Positions 48,800-60,866 of a stretch of DNA of 64,000 nt are shown one piece after another. The number at the start of each line of letters is the position of its first letter. The first letter of the stretch is position 1. Under the pieces are notes generated by a model. That model did no database searches and had not been told where the DNA came from. It was given only the letters and a program-made list of their open reading frames with translations. The position numbers were made by a program, and so were the translations under genes. The DNA is taken from the NCBI GenBank assembly GCA_023935145.1, contig CM043700.1, forward strand, positions 36,635,620-36,699,619, written 5' to 3'. Source of the DNA: Bretschneidera sinensis (lineage: Eukaryota > Streptophyta > Magnoliopsida > Brassicales > Akaniaceae).

Positions 48800-48928
48800 G
48801 TTAAGTGGCTGCAACTAGAGTTCAATTGGTCCAATCTTAATACGAATAAGTCATCCCATAGCAATCCTGGATCTACAGGGGTTGATTTCATCTTGCGTGA
48901 CTGTAAATGTAAGTGGATTATAGAATGA
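48800..48928 (+). pseudogene. RNase H-like fragment, copy 1
   Basis: It reads VKWLQLEFNWSNLNTNKSSHSNPGST, then GVDFILRDCKCKWIIE and a stop. Compare the Asp-Gly..NPG..G.G.ilRD..G.W pattern of the RNase H domains of plant LINE-type and related proteins. The catalytic Asp positions are largely lost. Confidence 0.5.
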
Positions 48929-49482
48929 TCGGATTTTGACTCAATTCTTCACAATAAAGATTTTTAAATAGTTTGAGAAAAATTGTATCTCATTTTATAG
49001 TTGTTTATTTTAGTAATTAGAAGTAATAGTAGTTTCTTATTAAATGGTTGTTTGTTCTAATAGGAGTAGTGGTAGTCTCCTATGCTGTTACTTTTCTTAC
49101 GGTATTAGAAAAATATCCTTTATATAAAATGAATATAGAGAAGGTTTGATGCACACTTATAATTCCAATATACATCGTAGAGCTAATAGAACTAGAATGA
49201 GAGTTTTAGGTATCTTGGGTTTTTGGATTGTTAAGTAGAGAGAACACTTACAAGTAAAGCTAAGTTGAGAACTTTGATTGTATGAGGGCTTTTGTGTTAT
49301 AAGGTAATAAGAGTTTAACAAATTTGCTCTTCTTAAGTACAATGTGTATCAAAACAGTTTCCAAAATAAGATTATCCGAACAACATTTCATTGTTTTCTG
49401 TTTTGAAAATAGTTTTCGAGTTACAGTTATCCAAACATGTTTTCTTCAGAAAACTGTTACCCAAACATGTCAATGGTTTTCA

Positions 49483-49612
49483 TGTTAAGTGGCTACCACC
49501 AGAGTTTGATTGGTCCAATCTTAATACGAATAGGTCATCCCATAGCAATCCTGGATCTGCAGGGGTTGGTTTCATCTTGCGTGACTGTAATGGTAAGTGG
49601 ATTATAGAATGA
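49483..49612 (+). pseudogene. RNase H-like fragment, copy 2
   Basis: This is the same fragment as in the first duplicate and closer to the family: SNPGSAGVGFILRDCNGKWIIE then stop. It ends at the same codon in both copies, so the truncation predates the duplication. Confidence 0.55.
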
Positions 49613-50456
49613 TGGGATTTTGACTCAATTCTTCCAAATAAAGATTTTTAATTGGTTTGAGAAAAATTGCATTCTATTTTATAGTTGTTTATTTTAATAG
49701 CTAGAAGTAGTAACAGTTTCTTATTAGATGGTTGTTTGTTTTAATAGGAGTAGTGATAGTCTCCTATATTGTTATTTTCCTTATGGTATTAGAAAAATAT
49801 CATCTATATAAAATGGATATAGTGAATATTTTATGCATACTCATAATTTCAATATACATTGTAGAGCTATTAGAACTAGAATGAGAGTTTTTAGTATTTT
49901 GGGTTTTTTTATTGTTAAGTAGAGATAGCACTTACAAATAGAGCTACTTTGATAGTACGAAGACTTTTGTGTTGTGAGATAATGAGAGTTTAACAACTTT
50001 GCTTTTTTTAAAATTGTAATTGAAGATTAATAAACCGGTGAAGTTTATTGATAGATATAGACAAAAAAAAATTATCGAACAACCTTAAATTATTATATTT
50101 TTCATATCTGTTTATTTTACTTATTTAATTATTTTGATTATATTTTTTATCTCAATTTAAATAAATAAATTTTAAATATAAAATGTTAACACAAAAAGAT
50201 ACACGAACGTGAGTCATCCATGTTTGCACTGAATTATGGAGATTCAAGGAAGGTTTGAAAATGATTTGTTTTATGTGGGGCCACAAGAGCAGCTAATTGA
50301 CAGGAGGGAGTACAAATAACCTCTGCACGGGCACAAATAATTAACGGCTGCAATGGCATCACAAGTAGCTCGTGGGCCCTGACGTTGGCCTGTGGTGCAA
50401 ACTGGAACAGGCACGTAAACCCTTTCAGGATCCCCGTCACTGACACGTGAGGTTAA

Positions 50457-50505
50457 GGGTACTCACGTCGCTCTCTTAGCTTTCTTAACACCCATACGTC
50501 ATGGT
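50457..50505 (+). repeat. 49-bp direct repeat, copy 2
   Basis: See the copy at 48253-48301. Together the two copies bracket a 2.16-kb segment. Confidence 0.7.
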
Positions 50506-52595
50506 CATTAATGCAGCTTCCCCATTTAGGAGCATGGTAACGAATTGTCTCTTGCCACGTGTGACTATGTCTTTGTCAGTGTTGGAAGCTAAATTTATCG
50601 CGTCTGTTTTGGTTTAGTGTAATCTAGGCAGTGGCCGAGGATACACTTACACCAATATTGGTCTTTTTAGGTTAACATTGGACTTAGGAATCTTTATTTG
50701 ATGGAGTTTTATGATAAGATATGTGTTAAATTTATTTATTTAAAATTTAAGTAAAAAATTTGGATTTAATTATAATTTTTTTAGTCAAAATACTTTTCTG
50801 TTTGGTCAGCAAAGAAAGTTTTTTTTTCACATTTTTTAAAATTAAAAAATAGAAACAGAACTATGATCGAAAATGTTCCTCATGTCTGACCTGTCGAGGC
50901 GTGAGAGCACGTACAACCAATTTCGATCGTATCTTAAAGTTTTCATGGTTCTTTTCCTTTTTCAAAATCTAATTTGGTAATATGATTAAATTTTAATAAT
51001 ACGTGTCAGAATAGTACATATTTAAATTGGATCTTCTTTGATCATAGAATGACAAATGAGATTGGCCGGTACGGTGTAGGATGATGAATCCGGTGTTAAA
51101 TTGTAGATCTCAACATACTTTTTTTAATGATAACGAGACTTTTTCATTCAACAAGTAGCTTGATATTGTAAAATGATTCCAAAAATTAAGAAACTTGGAT
51201 AAAAAATATTTTTTTAACTTTTTGATTTATATTAAAAAAAATTTAATTTTTAACACTTGTTCTCTATGTAGAAATCTTTTATCATAATTAGATTGAAATG
51301 ATATTATACTCAATTAAATTATTAAAAATTTGACTCGGGAATATTATAGAGTTTGGTATTTTCTCCTTTCCTTTTCCTTTTCACATAGGCGAGCACAAAA
51401 CACGGAAATTGACAATGCATAACCAAATAATTTTGATTGTAAGAAGTAAATTGATTACGACCTTTTATAATGTTTGCTATCTGGCAACAGAACTAGTAAA
51501 TTCTTGTCCCAAACACCACCTGCAAAATCAAATCAAAGGAAAACACAACTTGTGTGGGACCCACATCTTGCCTCGACAGCAGATTACCACGTGACGTGGC
51601 ATGGCATGGCATGAGACACACCTGGCAACGTGCCAGGGGTGCAAAGAACAGTCCACTATGGTTGGCCCCTCGTCATTGCATTTTTTCACATGGGAAAGAT
51701 AGCACTGACCTTCTTTTCTGGTCCATCAATGCGTACCGTACGATGCACCCATTAGAGACGATCAAACGGTGTAAATTTAAAGAATAGAAAGGCTCATGTG
51801 TGTGAAAAGAGACGTGGAAGTGAGGATCCCGAGGAAAGTGGTTTTGTGATCAAAGGAAAGAACACTTCTCTTTTCCCAACAAAGCGCGCACACAGGTGAT
51901 TGGCCAAATTTTTGAGCACAAGTATCTTCGCTTTCCTTGCATTTAGAACTTGTCTCTCACAAGGGCAACAAAGTAAAAGTCTCTCTCTCACTCACCCTTA
52001 TGTTTCAGTCTTGTGTCTGTTTGTTAATGGTGCACCCACGTGCACTGCATGACTAGTCCGCTTTCTCGGGTCCTCACTCGTTCACTGTATGCCTTCCTCC
52101 GTTGCTCTCTCAATATCTACATAGATAGATATGAAAAATTCATGCATATATAAATTCTTCTTATAATAACGTGAATCTTTTATTAAATTAATTATTTTTA
52201 TCATATAAAAATTTACAAATTTTAAAATCTGAATTACATGATATTTTTTAAAAGTTATTTAATAAAACAAAATATTTGATATTAAAATAATTTTTGTTTT
52301 CCATAAATAAAAGTTAAACCAATATCCTTATGAACTGATTTTTTGTTAAAAAATCATTTTAAAAACTATAAACGGTTTTTAATACTAAGCCAAATGGAGA
52401 TTTATACATCCCTTTTAATGCTCTTATGGCTAACATCAGTTTTGTGTTTTTGCGAGACATTGTCCCAATTGATATTTATTACTAATGGACAAACCCTCAT
52501 TTTTGTCTGTGAGGATAATAGAAAAGCCATGTGAAGGAGCAATGCACATAAGGATGTGATTTAATCCAGGTCCTCTTCTTCTTCAATACTCCTGT
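50506..52595. other. Intergenic region rich in ACGT-core motifs
   Basis: No coding sequence was recognised. CACGTG-type cores occur at 50553 (GCCACGTGTG), 51582 (CCACGTGACGTGGC) and 52036 (CCCACGTGCA), plus ACACGTGAGG at 50441 just to the left. Confidence 0.45.
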
Positions 52596-53280
52596 CTCCA
52601 AGTAGGTGTTTGATGCAGCCAATAGGCGCACCACCGATGGCATGGCGACATATGGACAATCTCTTCGTCCAATAGCGAAACGACATGTGAGCGATCATCA
52701 ATCAATAGTATAGTGACACATGGGTAGTTCTTACCCAATAACACAACATGTGAACGATCCTCAACCAACGGTATAATGATATGTGGGCAAAGCCATAGGT
52801 AGTCGCCACCACTCTCGGACTCTCCGTATAGACATGAAAACTTGATTACAAGGATTATAACGGTCCCTAGACACGCGATTAGACCTTCCGACAGAGAAAG
52901 AGATCTCCGAGATCGCACTATCCCTACCACATGAGGTACCTCACCTACAGAGCGCTATAAAAGTCCCAGGAGAGAAACTGGTTAAGGGTTTCTTGGGCAA
53001 TGAGTGTTTTCAGCAGATTTGTGAGTAGTCTCAGAAAGAAGCATTGATTTGGGATGAAGTGGTTGCTGAGGTACTTGAAGGCTCAGTGGTAGCTGGTGGT
53101 AGCACTCATAACAACCAGGGCAGAATGCATAGCGGCTACGGAAGCCATAAAGGAGGCTATGGGGTGCAAAGGATTGTTGGACGAATAGGAGGTCCTAAAA
53201 AAGCAGGTGGTGATGTCTTCGGATATCTATGCAAACCAAAAGGATATTAAGTTTTTACGAACTCATCATTAGAGCACTGA
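52596..53280 (+). mobile_element. LTR-like fragment
   Basis: It contains an imperfect direct repeat of about 60 bp (CCAATAGCGAAACGACATGT, then CCCAATAACACAACATGTGA), a TATA-like CGCTATAAAAGTCCC at 52963, and a GC content above its surroundings. Together these look like the U3/R part of a gypsy-type LTR. The second end and a partner LTR were not found. A 68-codon frame at 53044 (Gly-rich) has no recognisable family. Confidence 0.4.
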
Positions 53281-54243
53281 TCATATATTGTCCGATTTAC
53301 TCAAAACCTTGTGTTAACAAGAACGTTCGAATGTCCCCGGAAGAATCACCAATTTTTTCTCTTTTGATGACCCCCTAATTCACTATATTTCTTTGTACAT
53401 GCGTTGAAATATCGACCTTCACTTGGACAACATATTTTGGATATAAACAGTGTTCAAAGATTGTTGCGTCATATGCAACGGCATATTATTATTATTCTTT
53501 TGGATTTATATATACAAAATACAAATGGAGGAAAAAAAAATTAAAAGAGGAAAAGGGGGAGATAAGACAAGTTGAGTGCTTATTTCTAGAATTTTATATG
53601 GGAGGCTTCAGACAAAATGCCCAGTGAAACAACAATGATGAAAGGTCCAGGTGAAAATGACATCTGATCCAAAATACCAAAGTCTCGGTAACCAGAGAAA
53701 TTCTATTCCCTAGGATTTTGGGTTTGTTTGTTTGTTTGTTTTTTTTTTTGCCGGAAGCATGAGAATGACACTGATTTTGCTGGATTGAGTTTTGGATAAA
53801 TGGTTCTTAGGGTGTCAAAATGGGTGTGAAAGTGATTAGAAAAATGGTATATCAAGGGGAAAGTGAATGGCAGTTTTACCAATGGGTTTAAACCACCTTA
53901 CAGGCACAACATACAGGTCAACATTAGTTTTCAAGAAATCGATTCTATTCAGAGTAGTAATTATAGGAACAGTCGTATAATGAGGTTAGCACATGGAGTT
54001 TCATCCTATAAACAGTTTATCAGAGCAAGTTAAAGGAAATCCATTTTTCATTAATTTTCACTTAATGATAAGACGTTTTTGAGATTTATTTTGAATGATC
54101 AACTTCTCCACATCACCACATACAGATTTTGCACAATAGTCAAAACACCACCGCAATGCTTACATTATTTTGCAATATAATCCTCTCTTTCTAAATGAAT
54201 AATCTTCATGGCCATAGCAGCTTACAAACATTCCTTGATCTAA
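53281..54243. other. Spacer downstream of the omega-amidase gene
   Basis: Nothing coding was seen. The right part should contain the 3' UTR of the minus-strand gene. Confidence 0.4.
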
Positions 54244-57200
54244 TCACTGAGAATTCAGCATCTGCTTATCTACCAACTGGTAGAGATCTCCTCGCCGTTG
54301 CTTTATCAAGGGGAGGCTCGCCCTGAATTTTATATAAGCAGGAAATTAGAATGCAAACCATTATTGAGCAAACATTTATCAAATCAAACCGCGATGCTAG
54401 TTTGGAAATTAAGTCACCTTCTGAGGTCAATTATCGAGTAATCAATCTCAGCTATGATTATATCCTCATCATGTTCAGTAGTAGCCAGAACTTCTCCAAA
54501 CTGTCACAACTCACAATTATCTCTAAGTAAGTACTTATCTGCTTGTAGAACTTGCAAGCAAAGAAGCTTCAATGAGTTTCACAAATAACAGCTCTTGCTT
54601 CTCAAATTACTACTAATACGAAAGCTATCACTTACTGGTCCCACAAGGGTGGAGTGCCCCCAAGCGACATAGCCGGCTCCAGCATCTCGAGCAGGTGAAC
54701 AAGTTGCCACATATAACTGTCATAAGTAATAAAAGCGTACATGAGAAACCCCTTCTAGGTATTGCACAGATAAATTTTCAATACGAAATTGATTCTCATC
54801 AGACAAATTTCAAAAATCTGTTGACATATTTCTGATTACTTTTGAAGGACATTACATGATGTATTGAGTAGATATTAAAGAGAAGCAGTGCCTGTTCAAG
54901 CCTATGGAGTTCCATTTTCACACTTGAGTTTGATATGTTTGAGCTTAGCCAAAAAAAATTGACGTTAAAAAAATGGTGACCATCAAACAGCTTCTTGGAC
55001 TACTGACTTGAGTATTTTCTTTTTCAAAAAAATATCATGAATTTCCTCCTAGCAAAATGACAATGCTAAACAAGATAGTGTTGTTCAATATTTCTTGCCG
55101 GAGGTTTAGACCAGAAGAAAATATAATGTTCTGGAGTGACTTGGCGAGCAGGGATCACTACAAAATTTAAAAAAAAAAAAAAATTATAAAAGGCACACAT
55201 AACTATTTCGGCTTAAATAACGAAAAGACATCTAATGATCCCTGGTCTCACACCCTACTGTATGGTGTGTTCACACTAATCCACTCTATTATTAAATCTT
55301 ATCACTATTCACATACTCATTTAAAGCATGAATTTTTTTATTCTATAGCCAATACCCAAAGTGGTGCAAAAACATCAACACTCCAAATGAATTGAAAAAA
55401 GAATTCATTTAGAAATGAATTTTTATGTTTGGCTTTCTTATTTAAATCATGTTTAAAATGTTTGGAATAAATGAAGAATTTAAAGAGGAAGGAGAGTGAG
55501 GGGGAGGGGGAGGGGGAGGGAAAGGGAGGGAAGGAGTATTTTGGTCAACATAACTTTTTATTTTTCAGTTTGTGGAATTCATTTGTAAGTTCTATCAAAT
55601 TTGATAAAAAATGCACTTAGTGAAATCATTTCGAAATGAATTTCATATTTTATTTTATCATTCCAAACATAACAAGTATAGAATTATAAATGAATTCCAT
55701 AAAATTTACTGAATTCATTTGTTCTAAACACACACTACAAGAAAATCGAGTCTCAAAGAATATAATCAAGAGAACATTAGAAGACAGTCAGCCTACATCC
55801 ATACCACAGAAATTGGACAAGAATTTTGACAGAAAGTTTTCTATAACCAAAATTAAGCTACTTTATGAAGATTACAAACACAACGGTGAGATGGAAACAC
55901 CAAAACGCTTCCATTTGACCACAAGAGAAGATGAATGGAATATAATGTAAGTGTACAATATCATGATTAAACTAATAACTAGAACTTTTTGGTACAAGTA
56001 CTGTACATTCTGGTTCAAGAAGAGAATTTTTCATAGATCATTTGCAGATGCACTATTTTTTCTAAGTCAAGTTTGCATTTGCTATGTACTATTAAACCAT
56101 GATCAGCAGGCAAAAATTACCATTTAGTTATTTGCTAACTATCAGAGAGGAGAAGGCTTCTCTCTTTTTTGATAAAAAATAAATTAATTAAGAGAGAAAA
56201 AAAAAGAGGAATGAGAAGGCTTCTCTTGGTTATACAAAACGTGAAACAGGATTTAGTTAAATACCTGATTATCTGCAGCCCTGCATGTGAAAGAGAGAAG
56301 CACATGAGTAAGATGATAACAAACATCATAAGATATATGTAGCTCTTACTACGAGAAATAGAAGGTAACTGAATTACTAAATGAGGGAGCGCATGGGAGG
56401 ATAAAGGAGGTTCAAGAATTCAATTAGAAAATAATATGTCAAAAGAACTAAGAAGATTCTTTCTGCAAAGATGTATACTATTTTTTTCTTTTTAGCATGT
56501 TAAGCCTAACATATTTCTATTCATCCTGCTCCTCCCTCTCTCTCTCAATCAGACAAAAATAAATTTGCATGATGACTTGCAACGACAAGATTTATTAAGC
56601 AAACAAGGACATAAATAACTGGAAAATATTAGCACCTTGCCCTCTGCATTAACTCCCAATGTAATGGTCCAGTTGTCATATTAAAGGCCCCAGGATAGCA
56701 TAGCAAATGAGCACCTGATGTCAGAAACCCCTCAGTGATCAGCAATTTGTAGAATGACAAAAATCAAGATAAGCGGTATCATGCCAATTTGACAACTAAC
56801 TCAACGACGGGAAATAATTACCAAAACTGCAAGAATCCTATACCACAATCATAAAATAGGAAGATATCAATGAATTAGAAACTATCAAATAAAGGGACTT
56901 TAAGATTCAGTAAGAAACCATAAGCCATAGTTCATCTATGGAACTAATAAAATAAGAAATAGAGGTAATGCCAATTAAACTTGCATTCATTGACAAAGAC
57001 CTCAGAAATCAGAGGCTCGTAATAAAAAAAGGAGGAGACAAGAATAACAGACCTCCAACAGAGAAACTATTAGAAGTATAAACAATATCTTGAAACTTTA
57101 TGGAAACCAATTCTATCTTGAGATGCCTTTTTCTCTTACACACTAATACACTAATATGACTGAATAAAAGAGAAACATATAAAGCCCTCCGGGACTCCCT

Positions 57201-60200
57201 TCGGGAAGAAGATTTTGAAACATCCACTTTACGAACCTTAACACCAATTGTTTATCATGTGCTCTTCTAAGACCAACCTTCTAAATAGAATCAGTAATGA
57301 ATTTTAAGCGAAAGTGCACATAGAAATTTATAGCAGAACTTTCTTCTTTTGCATAAATATCACTAGTAATATAAAGATATTGGTGAATGGTGAGTACTTC
57401 AACTGAGGCTAATGCACAGCAAAGATACATTCTTGTGGCTAACTTCATGTGGTTGAAAGTAAGTATATATTTTTTTTGATTCTTTTCCTCGGCGAGTCAT
57501 TATTGTAGAAATATGGTGTTCCTGATAATACCTAAAATTATTTGTGTTCAGATAAATACTGAAAGTAAGCTACCAGAGTTACAATCACTCAGCAGGTGAC
57601 ATCCACAAGTAGAATGTCAAAACTAATTCAGAGTTCAATGGAAGATAGGAACAAACCTCTTGCGGCATATATCATTGCCATTTCCGGAAACCGTATGTCA
57701 TAACAGATGCCTATACCAATACGCCCAACATCTGCAGGAACCAAGTGATTGTTATTTTCCCAACTTAGAAAAGAAACAGATGTTTTTCTCAAAATGTGGA
57801 AGGAGTCTAATTATATAAGGATGAATAAAATGCTTCAAAACTACTAGTGCAGATAAAGACAAGACAAAATGATCAATTTGGGAGCTTCTTCAATTTCCAC
57901 ATGTCTTCTTCCCTCTGCCTCAAAATAAAATTGAAAAAAACTTATGATACAATTTACGAACTATTAGCACCAACAGATCTTTTGTAAGCAAGATTCACAA
58001 TGTCCGAGAGGTACCCACACCCTACCATGTATTTAAAACAGTGGTCAATATAAACACCCCATATGGAGTTTTGTGGTTAGTCAATTATGCTAAAATTGAA
58101 TTTAAGTTGACACTTTCTTATAAGAGTTGGAAGACACAGGTTCAATGTGAAGAGTATTTGAAGAAAAATATCTTAGAGGGTAATCCAAAAACATTATGAT
58201 AAATTATTTCTTTTGCATCTACTCAATTGGAAAACACATTAGTATGGACGAAGATGGTATGTATATAACCCTGCTTAAACCTAGAGATCGATAATTGCGC
58301 GTAAAACCTTGCTTAAACTTAGACATCAATAATTGTGTATAAAACCCTTCTTAAACATAGACATAATTAATTTTATATAAAAGTGCAATAGGTGTTGAGG
58401 TAAAACACGAGATATGGACAACGATGGCATATAAAACCCTGTTTAAACCTAGAGATCGATAATTGTGCAAAACATAACATGTTTTTAAATGTAAAGTCTA
58501 CGAGAACATCAAACCTGTGTCCACAATTGTTGGAGTCTCCCCTGCTGTAAGAGTCTTTGATTCCATAAATGTAATCTTCCCAGGAATGTCAATATCAAAA
58601 AGGTGTATCTGCAGTCACATATGAATGAAAGAAATTCTTGACAAATCAGGAACAAGAAGATGGCTTCAAAATAAGACCTCTGACTGTAGAGAACACTCCA
58701 TAAAACTTCAGCATCAGATAGTTTAGGCGTCGTGTGCCTCCTGTGGAATTACTTTTTACACACTGACCCGGCACGTGGGATGAGAATAGTGTTTGAGACT
58801 CAGAGATGATTAAGGACATCTTGAATATCGTTCATCAATTCTCGATATTATCAGACATCTAATTTGATCAATCCCAACTGAACGATTCGAGACCTGTCAA
58901 TCACACGAATTATAAACAGAAAGAAAAGAAGACAAGATTTACCCAGGTTTACCCAAGAATAGGGTTACGTCATGCCAGAAGTTTCTTATTATTAACCTCA
59001 CAAATCTCTCTGTTACAATGTATGCTCAGTACATAAAGTGTATTTATATGCAACTTAAAGACATCCTAATTAGAATTTCTGTTTTGTTGTAGAACTACGT
59101 CTCTTCATAGGCCCAAGCCCAAACCGCCAAGCAAAAAACCATGCCCAACTCATGTACATGGCCTAAAAGAACTATGAAGTATGCACCAACTCTAACACCA
59201 ACCACTAGTTTTCGGTCTTACACCAAAACTAACAAGATATATCAGATGGCCCAGTGTTATCCATCAATGAATATCCTTGCGTATGTGCCTGCATGCATAT
59301 ACACATGTGATATCCATTGCTATTTATCATACCTAATTACATCAGCAACTCGGATGGATCTCTGCAGGACAGACTAACTGACTGAGTCGAACCCATATAC
59401 GATGCTCTATCCACTAAAATTATAGACCTTAAAACAATATAACTATCAAATTCATAATTTCCATAACAAGAATGGCATAGTTTGTGCAGTAACATATGGC
59501 ATGGAAGATAAGATTCAAAGACTACCTTTCGGTGCTTGGCTTTCAGCTTTCCATCAGAACCAAAAACACAGCATGCATTGTACAAACAATCCCCAGAACG
59601 TTCTGGTATAGATCCGCCGACAATAGTGATCTTCAGAAGGTGAGAAATTTCAGAAAGCATGGCCGTTGAAGGCGATGCATCCCCACCTGCATCAATGTCC
59701 TCGGCATAAACGGGAAAGCTATCATTTGAATACGGACTGTTCCATATTTCCTGGCAGAAACAGGAACAATGGTAATTCAAATTGATTACATTAGCATTCA
59801 TCCTGTAGTGAAAAAAACTTCTAGTCTCCACTACATTTGAAATGTGACAGCTTTTCACACTAAAATGCCCATATGTACTAGTGTGACAGGAATGTTTTCT
59901 TAGGGACCTAATTAATTTTTTAAATGTCTGATATTTCATTATCTTGTACCTGAAGATATTTGTACAATAAAGAAAATGTACCTTGAGGATATCAAGAAAC
60001 TCTACGCAACTGAACCACGTACAAGTAACTGAAAGTTAAGAGAAATTATTGAATGTGGACATTACAACAAAACTTAACATAACACATAGATTCAGTTTGT
60101 TCAATTCTTTTCTTCGACATTCTAAGCAAACTAAACAGAGCTTAACAGGCCTTCAAACAGCCAGAATTTCAAATTTAAATCAAGGGAAGAGCAGAGCAAT

Positions 60201-60866
60201 CTCGGCATTAGCCCACTTGCTTACCGAAATTCAAGTGTTTGACATCGTATTAATTATTTCCTTTAACATATCAATTTTATCCAGGCAATAACATTACTGG
60301 GTAACATTAACAGTAGATAGTAAAATGTGAGTGTAGTTCAAAGAAAAGAAAAACCCTACTTACAGGCAAGACAACAAGCTGTGCCCCCTTAGCCGCAGCC
60401 TCCTCGATCGCTTTGCGGGCATGCGCGATGTTCCACTCTTTATCAGCCGTCACCGATAATTGGCAGAGTCCAATATTGAACTATACCCCAAAAAGGGAAA
60501 ATTAAAAACAAAAAAACAAAAGATTCAGAACCAAATCACAATTGCCCAAAAATTTAACTAAACAATAATACTAAGACTTGCCTTGGTAACTGGAGGTGTG
60601 GGCAAGGGTAGGGCAGGTGGGGCCCTGGTTTGCTCAGGCTTAAAAGAAGACGCCATCGTTGAAGCAGATTTGGTGGCCTGGAATTTGAGCTTCTGGGTAT
60701 GATTGTTGTAATTGCTATTCTTCTTTAGGGGTATTACGGGGATAAAAGTAGATTTATGAGAGATGGATTTTGGGTGCAAAATGGAGCGAGAGAGAGGAGA
60801 GGGATTTCGATTGAGATTGAGACTGATATGCTTGGAGTTGAGTAGAAATGAAAATGCTGACTTCAT
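54244..60866 (-). CDS. NLP3: Omega-amidase / NIT2-like nitrilase, chloroplast-targeted
   Basis: Ten exons on the minus strand: 60866-60582, 60480-60364, 59750-59526, 58608-58515, 57731-57657, 56714-56636, 56280-56265, 54716-54636, 54500-54418 and 54322-54244. Phases agree throughout and give 377 residues. The enzyme hydrolyses alpha-ketoglutaramate and alpha-ketosuccinamate to the keto acid and ammonia. The first 70 or so residues are Ser/Lys/Asn-rich with few acids, like a transit peptide. The nitrilase triad is complete: Glu135 ([10 protein letters not shown]), Lys209 (KHRK-IHLFDID, across an exon junction) and Cys250 ([12 protein letters not shown]). The C-terminus has [16 protein letters not shown] and [20 protein letters not shown]. 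Intron 1 has a GC donor (AAG/GCAAGT), and exon 7 is only 16 nt. It diverges from the RKD-like gene, 467 bp away. Confidence 0.95.
55491..55534. repeat. G-rich (GGGGGA) microsatellite in an omega-amidase intron
   Basis: GAGGGGGAGGGGGAGGGGGA followed by GGGAAAGGGAGGG. Its G-runs could form a quadruplex on the plus (non-coding) strand. Confidence 0.75.
58248..58470. repeat. Degenerate tandem repeat in omega-amidase intron 4
   Basis: AACC(C/T)TGCTTAAAC then CTAGAGATCGATAATTG recurs at about 58267, 58305, 58343 and 58434, with a diverged linker. Confidence 0.75.
58740..59330 (-). mobile_element. Possible LTR fragment in omega-amidase intron 3
   Basis: This stretch differs in texture from the rest of the intron. 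It includes TTTACCCAGGTTTACCC, a T-rich AATCTCTCTGTTACAATGTA and GTGTATTTATATGC, which resemble an inverted copia-type R/U5 region (on the minus strand TTGTAACAGAGAGATT). No paired LTR or target duplication was found. Confidence 0.35.
59340..59445 (-). repeat. tRNA-derived SINE-like copy in omega-amidase intron 3
   Basis: On the minus strand, TTTTAGTGGATAGAGCATCG (A box) is followed by GGGTTCGACTC (B box), and then a tail unrelated to tRNA. The head is very close to a tRNA 5' half, so a decayed tRNA pseudogene is the alternative. Confidence 0.55.

Larger units (their letters stand above)
48612..50014. repeat. Tandem duplication, about 0.7-kb unit, two copies
   Basis: Copy 1 (48612-49337) and copy 2 (49338-50014) share GTGTATCAAAAC, ATTGGTCCAATCTTAATACG, CATCTTGCGTGACTGTAA and GAGAGTTTAACAA or TAAGAGTTTAACAA over the whole length. 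Copy 1 has an extra 14-bp-stem palindrome at 48740-48771. Confidence 0.9.

Noticed and set aside
53044..53250. Gly-rich 68-codon frame
   Set aside because: Follows an LTR-like sequence and has no recognisable domain; may be leader or gag debris but cannot be supported.
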